Shown here: piece after piece, positions 1 to 7,537 of the stretch
Layout: each line of letters opens with the position of its first letter
How positions within the stretch are numbered: the first letter of the stretch is position 1
NCBI GenBank assembly: GCA_019242475.1
Contig: JAFAVK010000013.1
Location: forward strand, 1 to 36,398
Direction: 5' to 3'
Length of the DNA stretch: 36,398 nt
From: Acidobacteriota bacterium
GTDB taxonomy: Bacteria > Acidobacteriota > Blastocatellia > Pyrinomonadales > Pyrinomonadaceae
Position numbers and translations under genes: made by a program
The notes under the pieces: generated by a model
The model's input: the letters and a program-made list of their open reading frames with translations, nothing else
Told to the model about the DNA's origin: nothing
The model's database searches: none

Positions 1-281
1 GCTTCCCCATCCACACCCTGAAGATAGACCGCTCCTTCGTCAGCGGCGGCGACGGCGAGAACGAGATCGTCCGCACCATCATCATGCTCGCGCGCAACAT
101 GGGCATGGACATCGTCGCCGAAGGCGTCGAGACGAAAGAGCAACTCGCCTACCTCAAGGAACTGAAGTGCGAGTACGGCCAGGGCTTCCTCTTCTCCCAC
201 CCACTCGACCTCGACACCGCCTGCAAGCTGCTTGAGAGCGCGGGCGCGGGAACGACGGACGCGTTGCAAGAACTGTGCTGA
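1..281 (+). CDS. EAL-domain c-di-GMP phosphodiesterase, C-terminal end (partial)
   Basis: The reading frame is open from base 3 to a TGA at 279-281, so only about the last 92 residues are present. They match the end of an EAL domain, which hydrolyses cyclic di-GMP to pGpG. Visible hallmarks are the IDRSFV segment, the IVAEGVET segment, whose glutamate helps position the metal/water in the family, and the closing GQGFLFSHPL segment, which corresponds to the common 'QGYLFSKP' ending. A short Ala/Gly-rich tail follows. The N-terminal part (often GGDEF, PAS or response-regulator domains) lies outside the window, so the input signal is unknown. The domain call is firm; whether the enzyme is active cannot be judged because the EAL motif itself is missing from the window. 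Confidence 0.9.
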   Translation, partial: FPIHTLKIDRSFVSGGDGENEIVRTIIMLARNMGMDIVAEGVETKEQLAYLKELKCEYGQGFLFSHPLDLDTACKLLESAGAGTTDALQELC

Positions 282-532
282 GGCAGACGGCCGCCGCGCA
301 CTCTACTGGGAGGCCGCCACAAACATACGCCCGGCGTGGGGGCCAGCGCGTCGTTCTTGTCACGAATCACCTAGTAAGAGGCCGTGCGGAGGTGTGAGGC
401 CGGTCGGTTACAGTTCTCGGTAATTGTTGGGAAAGGTTAGTACGCCGCGCTTAGCGCAGTAGTGGGGAAGAGGATTCATAAGCGCAAGAGCGGGGGCAAG
501 TCTCTCCCCGCCACCAACCTTTTCGACGGTTT

Positions 533-556
533 ACGGCGGCCCGCCACGGCCGCCGT
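533..556. terminator. GC-rich hairpin, terminator-like without U tract
   Basis: A perfect 9-bp inverted repeat, ACGGCGGCC (533-541) and GGCCGCCGT (548-556), is separated by a 6-base loop. Read on the minus strand it lies just after the TAA that ends the SWIM-like relic (562-564). Read on the plus strand it lies about 250 bases after the EAL gene. There is no T run on either side, so Rho-independent termination is not established; it could be a transcript-end stabiliser or a chance hairpin in GC-rich DNA. Confidence 0.35.
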
Positions 557-561
557 TCCTC

Positions 562-867
562 TTATGTGGGGACTTCCGCGTGCAGAATCCGCAGCGCGGC
601 CTCCGCTTCGCCAGCGTCTAGGAACTCCCACGCGCTCCTCCCCGCGCCGCGCAACTCTTCGACGAGACCGCCGACGTGCCGGTAAGCTTCGGACGCGATC
701 ATGCGGTCGAGTCCATGCGTGATGCTGCTCGCACGCCTCCTGTAGACCTGAACTTCCACCTCTGCGGGCTGGGACCGGGCGGTCTTGCTGCTGCCGTAGA
801 CGGGCGGCGTGGGCGGGAATGTGTATGCCGTGCGCTGCCGCAGTCGAGTCGGTGTGAAATGGGACAA
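562..867 (-). pseudogene. Probable remnant of a SWIM zinc-finger family protein
   Basis: The minus-strand frame encodes 101 residues. The central part (YRRR, then LDRM, SEAYRHVGGLVEELR, AWEFLDAGEAEAALRIL) resembles the region downstream of the zinc finger in bacterial SWIM zinc-finger proteins, which typically read 'YRREVRSILHSLDRM..SEAYWHVG..V..V....AWAFIEAGDGR.AL.ILEA'. This is recalled family knowledge, not a search. The SWIM Cys/His motif upstream and the usual acidic C-terminus are missing, and the frame stops right after the last recognisable block. The N-terminal part is low-complexity and unlike the family. The most economical reading is a decayed fragment. It could instead be a short real gene or a chance similarity. 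Confidence 0.35.
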
Positions 868-1156
868 GCCCTCCTTTGGGTAAAGGTGAACCGGGCAAAC
901 GCCTGCCCTGATCAGCAGTCCGCCGGGGTAACCGCAAAGAAGCCCTGAGGTCTGATAGTTAGCCGTACGGTTCGACGCGAATAGTAATAGTAAGGGTCGT
1001 GTCCGAGGCGGGGGTGCTGATTAGTGTGGTCGGCTGGCCGAGTAGGGCAAAAGAACCGCTGCCGCGGAAGAGCATTGAAGCTACGCCTTGGAGAATGTTT
1101 TCCGCGTAGACGGCGTGCCGTCCGATGGCTTTAGTCCTGACCGACTCGCGAACATT

Positions 1157-3220
1157 ATGTCTTCAGATTTCAACCTCAGGTGCCCGTGGCAAGAGCCCGC
1201 CGGCCCGGAGGCGCGCGTCCACGTCCTGGTGCAGTTCAAGAGTGATGTCTCAATGCTCCGCGAGATGGGGTGCGAGGTCACTTCGCGGGCGGGCGATATC
1301 GCGGGCGTATTCGTGCGGGCCGAGAGTCTGGAGGCATTGCGGAGACATCCCGAAGTCCGTTACGTCGAGACCACGTGCGCGCTCAGGGATGAGACAGATG
1401 TCAGCGCCGCGGAGATCAATCTGGTCGAGCCTGTGAAAGGCTCCCGCGTCATCCCCGGCGACGGGCGCGGCGCTCTCATTGGCATAATTGATTCAGGCTT
1501 CGACCTGACTCACCCCTGTTTTCTCGACAAGGAAGGCAGGACTCGAATCTGCGCTGCGTGGGATCAGGCGAATCTCGCCGCCTTGGCGGGCGTGTCGCCG
1601 CCGGCGTTCGGCTACGGCGTCGAGTATACGGGTGAGGCCATCGACGGGCACGTGGCGGCTCAGCGAATCCTGGTCGTGAAGAATCATGTAGGTGCTGGTG
1701 CGCACGGCACCTACGTGGCGGGGATCGCCGCAGGCGAGGGTGCGCCGCACTACGCCCACCGAGGCGTTGCACCCGGGGCGGACCTTATCCTCGTCACCTA
1801 CCGGAACGATGTGCCCGTCGGCGGATCGGCCTACGTCTTGGACGCGATAGACTACATACGCCAACACGCACGGGCTTTGGGGCGGCCCGTAGTCATCAAC
1901 CTCAGTCAGGGCGACAACCTGGGCGCGCACGACGGCACGAGCCTGCTGGAACGCGCCATCGACCACGTCGTCGAGGAGGGGCGAGTGCTGGTCATAGTCT
2001 CGGCCGGCAACGAGCGGGGTGGGCCTGCCAGTCACCACGCTCGGGGAAAAGTTGAGCGGGGGCGCGAACTCGCCTTGTCGTTCGAGCTCGTAAAGGGCCC
2101 GGGCCGAGTCGTTGACGGTGACACAATAGAACTCTGGTATAGCGGCCGCGACCGCTTCGCGGTGGCGCTGCAAGCGCCAGGCGGTGAGAGGAGCGACTTC
2201 GTCGAGCCCGGCGGAAGGGACATCGTTATAGAATTTCACGCGGGGAATCGCGCCCGCGTCTGTTCGCAGACAGGCCACCCAACCAACGGCGACAATCGCG
2301 TCCGGATTACCCTGGAGCGGAGCGAGGCGTGGGGGACAGGCCCCTGGCAACTGATTCTGCGCGGCGACAGGGCCGAGCGCGGGGACTTCGACGCATGGGC
2401 CGACCGCCCGAATGCGGTCACCGTCATCGACTTCCGGAGTCACCAGTCTGACGCCTCGACCATCACGCTCCCCGGCAATTCGCGACGTGCTATCACGGTG
2501 GGCGGGTTCATCTCGCGACCTTCGCCGGGCGAGAACGCCGGCGAGGTGAAGGGAGACTTCGCGCCCGGGTCGAGCGTGGGCCCAACGCGAGACGGACGCG
2601 TCAAGCCCGACCTCACTGCGCCGAGCACCCTTGTCACGGCGCCGAGGGTGCGCAAAGACGGCCGCCCGCCGTGTTACGACCTCAGAAGCGGGACAAGCAT
2701 GGCGGCGCCGCACGTGACCGGGGTCGTCGCGCTGCTGTGGTCACTCTGGCCCGGGCTGGCGGCCGGGCAGATACGCGACACGCTTTTATCCACGGCCCGC
2801 GCCGACGCCTTCACGGGCGTGACGCCGAACACGAACTGGGGACACGGAAAGCTGGACGCCGGGGCGACGTACGAGGCTTTATCCATCTTGGTTGAGAAGG
2901 GAGAAGCGAAAATGTCAGCGACACAAGTCTTTGAGTTCGAGACGAGTCCGCAGGGGAACCGTTTCGGTGAGCCCGTAGGGATGAAGATCAGGATCGAGTT
3001 GGGCGGCGACGGCCTCGTCATCACGGGGACTTCCACCGGGGCATACGAGGGCAAGAATTACGTGGGGACTCTGGCACTGAGGAAGGCTTTCAGCGGGCTC
3101 GAAGGAGGGGATGAGTGCTGGATAAACGGCAGGTGGGTTAGTCCGTGCCCTTCGGGTGCGGGGGAAGAGGATGACGCTGAGTCGGCAGAAGCCGAGGGCA
3201 GTACGGACGAGGAGGAGTGA
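1157..3220 (+). CDS. S8 family (subtilisin-like) serine peptidase
   Basis: An endopeptidase of 687 residues from the ATG at 1157. An in-frame TTG at 1088 would add 23 residues, but that stretch has a lower GC third position and neither start has a good ribosome site. The N-terminal ~80 residues (VHVLVQF... to HPEVRYVE) look like an I9-type inhibitory propeptide. The catalytic triad is complete: Asp112 in IGIIDSGFD, His183 in AHGTYVAGIAAG and Ser514 in GTSMAAPHVTG, with the oxyanion Asn285 in VIVSAGNE. A beta-rich insertion sits between Asn and Ser, as in larger bacterial subtilases. About 110 residues follow the catalytic domain and end in an acidic Asp/Glu/Ser/Ala tail. No Sec signal peptide is visible at either start, so a cytoplasmic role is possible. 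It stands alone, converging on the kinase gene. Given its neighbourhood it could be an accessory protease of the conflict-type system, but that is speculation. Confidence 0.93.
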   Translation: MSSDFNLRCPWQEPAGPEARVHVLVQFKSDVSMLREMGCEVTSRAGDIAGVFVRAESLEALRRHPEVRYVETTCALRDETDVSAAEINLVEPVKGSRVIPGDGRGALIGIIDSGFDLTHPCFLDKEGRTRICAAWDQANLAALAGVSPPAFGYGVEYTGEAIDGHVAAQRILVVKNHVGAGAHGTYVAGIAAGEGAPHYAHRGVAPGADLILVTYRNDVPVGGSAYVLDAIDYIRQHARALGRPVVINLSQGDNLGAHDGTSLLERAIDHVVEEGRVLVIVSAGNERGGPASHHARGKVERGRELALSFELVKGPGRVVDGDTIELWYSGRDRFAVALQAPGGERSDFVEPGGRDIVIEFHAGNRARVCSQTGHPTNGDNRVRITLERSEAWGTGPWQLILRGDRAERGDFDAWADRPNAVTVIDFRSHQSDASTITLPGNSRRAITVGGFISRPSPGENAGEVKGDFAPGSSVGPTRDGRVKPDLTAPSTLVTAPRVRKDGRPPCYDLRSGTSMAAPHVTGVVALLWSLWPGLAAGQIRDTLLSTARADAFTGVTPNTNWGHGKLDAGATYEALSILVEKGEAKMSATQVFEFETSPQGNRFGEPVGMKIRIELGGDGLVITGTSTGAYEGKNYVGTLALRKAFSGLEGGDECWINGRWVSPCPSGAGEEDDAESAEAEGSTDEEE

Positions 3221-3256
3221 GTCGCCCCTCCTTTCCGCCTCCCGTCGTTGGCCGCC

Positions 3257-3293
3257 GGGGGATACGCCGAACACAGAGAGGCGTACCCCCTTT
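3257..3293 (+). terminator. Probable Rho-independent terminator after the subtilase gene
   Basis: The left arm GGGGG-A-TACGCC (3257-3268) pairs with GGCGTACCCCC (3280-3290): an 11-bp stem with one bulged A and an 11-base loop, followed immediately by TTT. It lies 36 bases after the subtilase stop and between two converging genes, the usual place for a terminator. The T tract is short, so efficiency is uncertain. Confidence 0.5.
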
Positions 3294-3417
3294 CGAACCG
3301 CACGCCGCCGGCGCATACCCACCGTGACGGCGTAGCCAGTGGCGTCGTTTGGCCGGCGACGTAGCTGGAACCTTCTCGCCTTGCCTCCGGCTGCCAACGC
3401 ATGACGCCGCGGTCGGC

Positions 3418-6400
3418 TCACTCGAAGAGCCTGACGAGCACGGGCACGTACGCTTTGGTCATGCGTACGCACGCGAGCTGTCTCCCGTCGGGTGACCACG
3501 CGAAAGACGGCATGTTGGCGTCCTTGAAATGCGTCAGTTGTCGGGGCTCTCCGGCCGCGAGCGGTTGCAGCCAGACGTTCGGGGCGCCGTCGGCGCGGCT
3601 GACGTAGGCGAGCCCCGAGCCGTCGGGCGTCCAGCGCAGCCTGTTGTCGGGCGTCAGGCTCAAGCCGTTAAAGGGGGTGGTCGATTCGGCAACTTCGAAA
3701 CGCCTGACGGCGGTGAGGGAGCTGAGGTCGTACACCTCAACGTGCCACGTCTGACTCCCGGGCTGATCGTTGGTGAAGAAAGCGAGCAGGCGTCCGTCGG
3801 GAGAGACGACGGGGCAGAGGGCACTCTTGTCGAATAACTTGACCGCGACCCCGCCGTCGATGGAGACCTTGTTGATGCTACTGCCGGTGCGGTAGACGAC
3901 CCACTTACCGTCCGGCGTCGCCGACGGCACGTCCTCGTACGGGCCGTCGGTGAGTCGCTTCGGGTGCGTCCCGTCGGCGTCCATCCGCCAGATGTTCATC
4001 ACGCCGGCGCGCGTGGAGACGAAGACGATGTAACGCCCGTCGTTCGACCGGGCGGGCTTGAAGTTGTCGGCTTCGAAAGTCAACTGCCTCGCCGCGGCGC
4101 CCGGCTCCTGCACCCAGAGGTTCGTGTGGGTGCCGTCGCTAACGGTGTAAAGAAACTTGCCGGCCTCGCCCCAGAGGATCTCCGAAACTCCTTTCATCTT
4201 CGTCACGTCCGACACGTCGGCTCCGGCCCCGCCCGCCGCGGACATCTGCCAGACGCTGGAATCCTCTTCGATATTCAGCGTGAGGAAGAGGCTTGAGTCG
4301 CGCGCACCGCTGACGAGCGTGTAGTTGCTGGGGTCGTTCGTGACCTTGCGCACCTCGCCGCCGGGGTAGGCCAGCAGCCGGAGCTGCCACGGCGCGCCCG
4401 GCGCTTCGGCGGCCGAGACCACGAGCCCGCTCCCGTCGGCCAGCCACGCCACGCGCGAGATGTCGTACCAGGGCTCGGCGTTGAGGCGGCGGCCGGCCCC
4501 CGTCTCGGCGTCAACCACTTCCAGGTTCGTCTCCTGTTCGGGGGAGACTCTGAGGGTCGGACACGCCAGCACCTTCCCGTCGGGTGACCACGCAGGGCCG
4601 GCCCACTTCACGTCGGCCATGAAGGAGTCGGCGTCGGCGCGCGTGCGCCGCGCCAGAAGGCGCTCCGACGTACCGTCGGAGCGCGCGACGATGAGGTCGG
4701 GCGTGTCCAGCGCGTGGTTGATGCGCACGAAGGCCAGCCGCGCGCCGTCGGGCGAGAAGGTGACGGCGGTGTTAACCTCGTCGAGAATCTTGCGCTGGCC
4801 GCCGCCGAGCTTGGAGACGCGGTAGAGTGTGCCGGTCTCGGCCTGGTTCTCCAGATAGTAAAGGTAAGTCCCGTCGGGCGAGAAAGAGAGGCCGCTGTAA
4901 CCGGCCGCCGAAGGCTGCGCTATCCGCAGGTCGCTGGCCGTGGCGATCTCCGTGATGCGGATCGTGTACTTGCCATCCTCGGCGGCGACGCGCGCGACGT
5001 ACTTCCCGTCCGGCGAGAGTGTGATGTCGCTGATGTCCCCGGACAGACTCAGGCGCTTGAACTTTAAGTCGAGCGGCCTGTCGAGTAGAGGCGTCCGGCG
5101 CTGGCGGACGAACCCGAAGTAGAGGCCGGTGACCGCCAGCGCGATCAGGATCAGCCAGTAGACGTAGCGCCCCCTGCGCGCCGGGGGGCGCGTGCTGACG
5201 AGCGAGCCCGTCTTGAAATCCGCCATCCGTTCCAGCGCGCCGTAAGGGCGGCCGGTCTTTGTGCCCGGCTCGGCCTGCGGCGAGGCCGAGCCGCGGTGCG
5301 CGCGTGGCGTCTCCGCGGCTTGAGGGTCGCCGGACGGGAGCGTCCCTTCGATCAAGCGGCGGACGCGGCGCAACTCGTCCACCATCTCCCGCGCCGACTG
5401 GAACCTCTTTTCCGCGCGCTTTCGCAGCGCCTTCGCCACGACCTCTTGCAGTGCGGCGGGCAGCCCGTCCCTCAAACTACCCACCGGCTCGGGTTCGCGC
5501 TCAAGTATCGCGACGATGACCTCGCTCGACTCGCGCCCCGCGAAGGGGCGCCGGCCCGCCAGCATCTCGTAGAGCACGACGCCGAGGCTCCACAAGTCCG
5601 TGCGCTCGTCGGCGGGCCTGCGACGCACCTGCTCGGGCGACATGTAGTCCGACGTGCCCATCATCAACTCCGGCTCGGTGTGGAGGGAAGGGAGCGGCAT
5701 CAACTCCGGCGCGTCCGCGGAGAACCTGTCTTCGACCACCTTGGCGAGGCCGAAGTCGAGCACTTTCACGTAACCGTCCTCGCGCAGCACAACGTTCTCG
5801 GGCTTGATGTCGCGGTGGAGGATGCCCGCCGCGTGCGCGGCCGCGAGCGCCATGCCGATCTGTGCGCAGATGTCGAGCGCCTCGCAGACCCCGAGCGGCC
5901 CGCGCTGGAGCACCTGACGCAGCGTCCTCCCGCGGACGTACTCCATCGCGATGTAGCGGCGCCCCCCGGACTCGCCGGTCTCGTAAATGTGCGCAACGTT
6001 CGGGTGCGAAATGCGGGAGGCGGCGTGCGCCTCCTGCTCGAAGCGGCGGACGCGCTCCCGCTCGTCGGCGAAGCTGGCCGGCAGCAGCTTCAGCGCGACG
6101 GGGCGGTTGTTTAGCCGCGGGTCGTGGGCGAGGTACACCACCCCCATGCCGCCGCTGCCAAGCAGTTCGAGGAGTTGGTAAGGGCCGACGGCCTGGCCGG
6201 TCAAAGACTCCTGCTCGGCGTTCATGAGCATGAGCCCCACGCTCGCCAGGGGCTCTTCCATGAAGCTGTCGGCGCGCTCGGCCGACGAGAGGAGTGAGAG
6301 CACCTCGCGCCGCAGCGCCTCGTCCCCGGCGCACGCGACGGAGAGGAAGTCCTCGCGCTCGTCGGCGTCTACTTCGAGGGCCGAGTGGTAGAGCGCCTCT

Positions 6401-6426
6401 ACCTGTTTCCAGTGCTCAAAGTCCAT
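3418..6426 (-). CDS. Membrane Ser/Thr protein kinase with TolB/WD40-like beta-propeller
   Basis: A protein of 1002 residues from the ATG at 6426 (MDFEHWKQVEALYHSALE...). The frame extends 22 residues further upstream, but this start gives the N-terminus typical of acidobacterial kinases. After an ~80-residue N-terminal helical segment comes a Hanks-type kinase domain (about 83-345): glycine loop GSGGMGVVY, ATP lysine Lys113 in VALKLL, catalytic HRDIKPEN, DFGLAK, and activation segment GTSDYMSPEQ. All key residues are present, so it should be active. One membrane helix lies near residues 421-441. The remainder, predicted outside the membrane, holds about ten PD40/WD40-like blades, each with a variant of 'SPDG..LA', forming a TolB-like propeller that probably senses ligands or proteins. 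It lies 106 bases downstream of an ECF sigma factor gene on the same strand, a common pairing in Acidobacteriota; the kinase may act on that regulator. Confidence 0.95.
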   Translation of the reverse strand: MDFEHWKQVEALYHSALEVDADEREDFLSVACAGDEALRREVLSLLSSAERADSFMEEPLASVGLMLMNAEQESLTGQAVGPYQLLELLGSGGMGVVYLAHDPRLNNRPVALKLLPASFADERERVRRFEQEAHAASRISHPNVAHIYETGESGGRRYIAMEYVRGRTLRQVLQRGPLGVCEALDICAQIGMALAAAHAAGILHRDIKPENVVLREDGYVKVLDFGLAKVVEDRFSADAPELMPLPSLHTEPELMMGTSDYMSPEQVRRRPADERTDLWSLGVVLYEMLAGRRPFAGRESSEVIVAILEREPEPVGSLRDGLPAALQEVVAKALRKRAEKRFQSAREMVDELRRVRRLIEGTLPSGDPQAAETPRAHRGSASPQAEPGTKTGRPYGALERMADFKTGSLVSTRPPARRGRYVYWLILIALAVTGLYFGFVRQRRTPLLDRPLDLKFKRLSLSGDISDITLSPDGKYVARVAAEDGKYTIRITEIATASDLRIAQPSAAGYSGLSFSPDGTYLYYLENQAETGTLYRVSKLGGGQRKILDEVNTAVTFSPDGARLAFVRINHALDTPDLIVARSDGTSERLLARRTRADADSFMADVKWAGPAWSPDGKVLACPTLRVSPEQETNLEVVDAETGAGRRLNAEPWYDISRVAWLADGSGLVVSAAEAPGAPWQLRLLAYPGGEVRKVTNDPSNYTLVSGARDSSLFLTLNIEEDSSVWQMSAAGGAGADVSDVTKMKGVSEILWGEAGKFLYTVSDGTHTNLWVQEPGAAARQLTFEADNFKPARSNDGRYIVFVSTRAGVMNIWRMDADGTHPKRLTDGPYEDVPSATPDGKWVVYRTGSSINKVSIDGGVAVKLFDKSALCPVVSPDGRLLAFFTNDQPGSQTWHVEVYDLSSLTAVRRFEVAESTTPFNGLSLTPDNRLRWTPDGSGLAYVSRADGAPNVWLQPLAAGEPRQLTHFKDANMPSFAWSPDGRQLACVRMTKAYVPVLVRLFE

Positions 6427-6532
6427 GAGCGAAGAGTGAAGGGCGGCGTCTAGAATGAAGCAGGGACGTGCGGAGATACGGCATCCCTTCACTTATAACG
6501 CGACGGCCGCGCCCGAAAACTATCAGCCACGC

Positions 6533-7093
6533 CTACCCACCGCGCACCTGTTTGCGGAGCCAAGACTTCGCCAGCCCCCAGTGTCTGATCACAGTCACCT
6601 CAGAAATTTTCAGAACCTCGGCCGTCTCTTTGACGCTTAGCCCGCCGAAATGACGCAGCTCTACGACGCGGGCCTTCAACGGGTCGACGGCCGCCAGCCG
6701 GTCAAGCGCCTCGTCGAGTGCCAGTAACTCGGCAGACTTCTCGGGCGTCAGGACGGCCGCTTCTTCAAGCGGCAGATCGGCTGCCCCGCCGCCCCTCTTA
6801 CCGCGCAGGTTGCGGCGCGCGTAGTCGATGAGGATGCGGCGCATGATCTGTGCCGCGATGGAGAAGAAGTGTGCACGGTTGTGCCAGCGGGCATGCGTCT
6901 GGTCTACCAGCTTCAGGTAAACCTCGTTGACGAGCGCGGTGGTCTGGAGCGTATGCGCGGGGTTTTCGCGCCGCATGTGGTACTTGGCTAGGCGGCGCAG
7001 CTCGCCCTCAACGAGCGGGATGAGGCGGTCGAGGGCCGAAGGGTCGCCTTCATTCCAGGCGATGAGGAGATCGGTCACGCTCTCGGTGGGCAT
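6533..7093 (-). CDS. ECF-type RNA polymerase sigma factor
   Basis: A protein of 186 residues from the ATG at 7093 (MPTESVTDLL...). The frame is open another 70 residues upstream, but that part is Arg/Ala-rich and unlike the family. Region 2 is recognisable (AWNEGDPSALDRLIPLVEGEL, then ALVNEVYLKLV and AHFFSIAAQIMRRILIDYAR). Region 4 follows with VDPLKARVVELRHFGGLS, then VKETAEVLKISEVTVIRHW, the helix-turn-helix that reads the -35 element. It resembles the acidobacterial and planctomycete ECF class often linked to Ser/Thr kinases rather than to an anti-sigma factor. Here the next gene on the strand is such a kinase, and no anti-sigma gene is adjacent. It probably directs a small regulon in response to the kinase, perhaps including the divergent plus-strand system that begins at 7538. 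Confidence 0.92.
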   Translation of the reverse strand: MPTESVTDLLIAWNEGDPSALDRLIPLVEGELRRLAKYHMRRENPAHTLQTTALVNEVYLKLVDQTHARWHNRAHFFSIAAQIMRRILIDYARRNLRGKRGGGAADLPLEEAAVLTPEKSAELLALDEALDRLAAVDPLKARVVELRHFGGLSVKETAEVLKISEVTVIRHWGLAKSWLRKQVRGG

Positions 7094-7537
7094 AAGGGCA
7101 ACGCTTTCGACCCGCAGCGGGCGGCGCGCCTCGCCTGACCGGGCGGGGCCACGCTCGCGCGCGCGGGCCAGTCCCTCCGGCTGGCTGGCGAAAAAAAATC
7201 TGGTTGAAGGTGCTAGTCGCCGGCCGGTTTCAGCGCGAATGAGGTGTGAGCGGCGAAGCGCCGCACGAGCCGAGACACCGGCACTCGACCGAATATCACC
7301 CAACGGAGTCCGACTGACAGAGCCGCACCTCGGCGCGCGCAGACCGACAGACGTGCATTTTAAGCCCGCTTCGCCGTGCGCGCAACAGACATGGGCGGCC
7401 TCAAAGGGCAGTCGTGTTCACAGGCTGTCTGAGCGTGTCCCACCCCAGCGTGGCCGAAGGCAACCTCCCGTCTCTGCCTTCGGCCACGCCCCCAGGACGC
7501 GTGGTGAGGCAATGACTCGCGAGTGACGAGGCGACCG
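7094..7537. promoter_or_regulatory. Divergent intergenic region between sigma factor and protease-PLD genes
   Basis: This 444-base region separates two divergent transcription units, so it must hold at least two promoters. It contains an A8 run on the plus strand (7191-7198) about 100 bases from the sigma-factor start, and a perfect 15-bp inverted repeat close to the protease-PLD start (listed separately). I see no convincing sigma-70 -35/-10 pair; promoters of ECF type are possible but their motif is unknown to me. The ribosome-binding site GAGG at 7528-7531 serves the ATG at 7538. Confidence 0.5.
7448..7489. repeat. Perfect 15-bp inverted repeat upstream of the effector gene
   Basis: GCGTGGCCGAAGGCA (7448-7462) is exactly complementary to TGCCTTCGGCCACGC (7475-7489), with the 12-base loop ACCTCCCGTCTC. 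It lies 48 bases before the ATG at 7538. There is no T run, so a simple terminator is unlikely. The loop contains CCTCCC, complementary to a Shine-Dalgarno core, so it could take part in RNA folding that controls translation. It could equally be an operator for a dimeric regulator. The symmetry is seen directly; the role is inference. Confidence 0.6.

Larger units (their letters stand above)
282..1156. other. Gene-poor stretch between EAL gene and subtilase
   Basis: This 875-base stretch has no convincing intact gene. It contains a probable SWIM-protein relic on the minus strand (562-867) and a strong GC hairpin (533-556). Shorter open frames here are rich in Arg/Pro/Ala and look like chance frames in GC-rich DNA. 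The promoter of the downstream protease gene must lie in the last few hundred bases; the local AT-rich patch around 978-995 is a candidate, but I see no clean -35/-10 pair. Confidence 0.5.

Noticed and set aside
1493..2713. Minus-strand open frame of about 406 codons opposite the subtilase
   Set aside because: It overlaps a gene with a complete catalytic triad on the other strand and shows no recognisable domain.
7170..7198. Terminator at the GC hairpin followed by A8
   Set aside because: A hairpin followed by A on the plus strand, or T before a hairpin on the minus strand, does not make a Rho-independent terminator.
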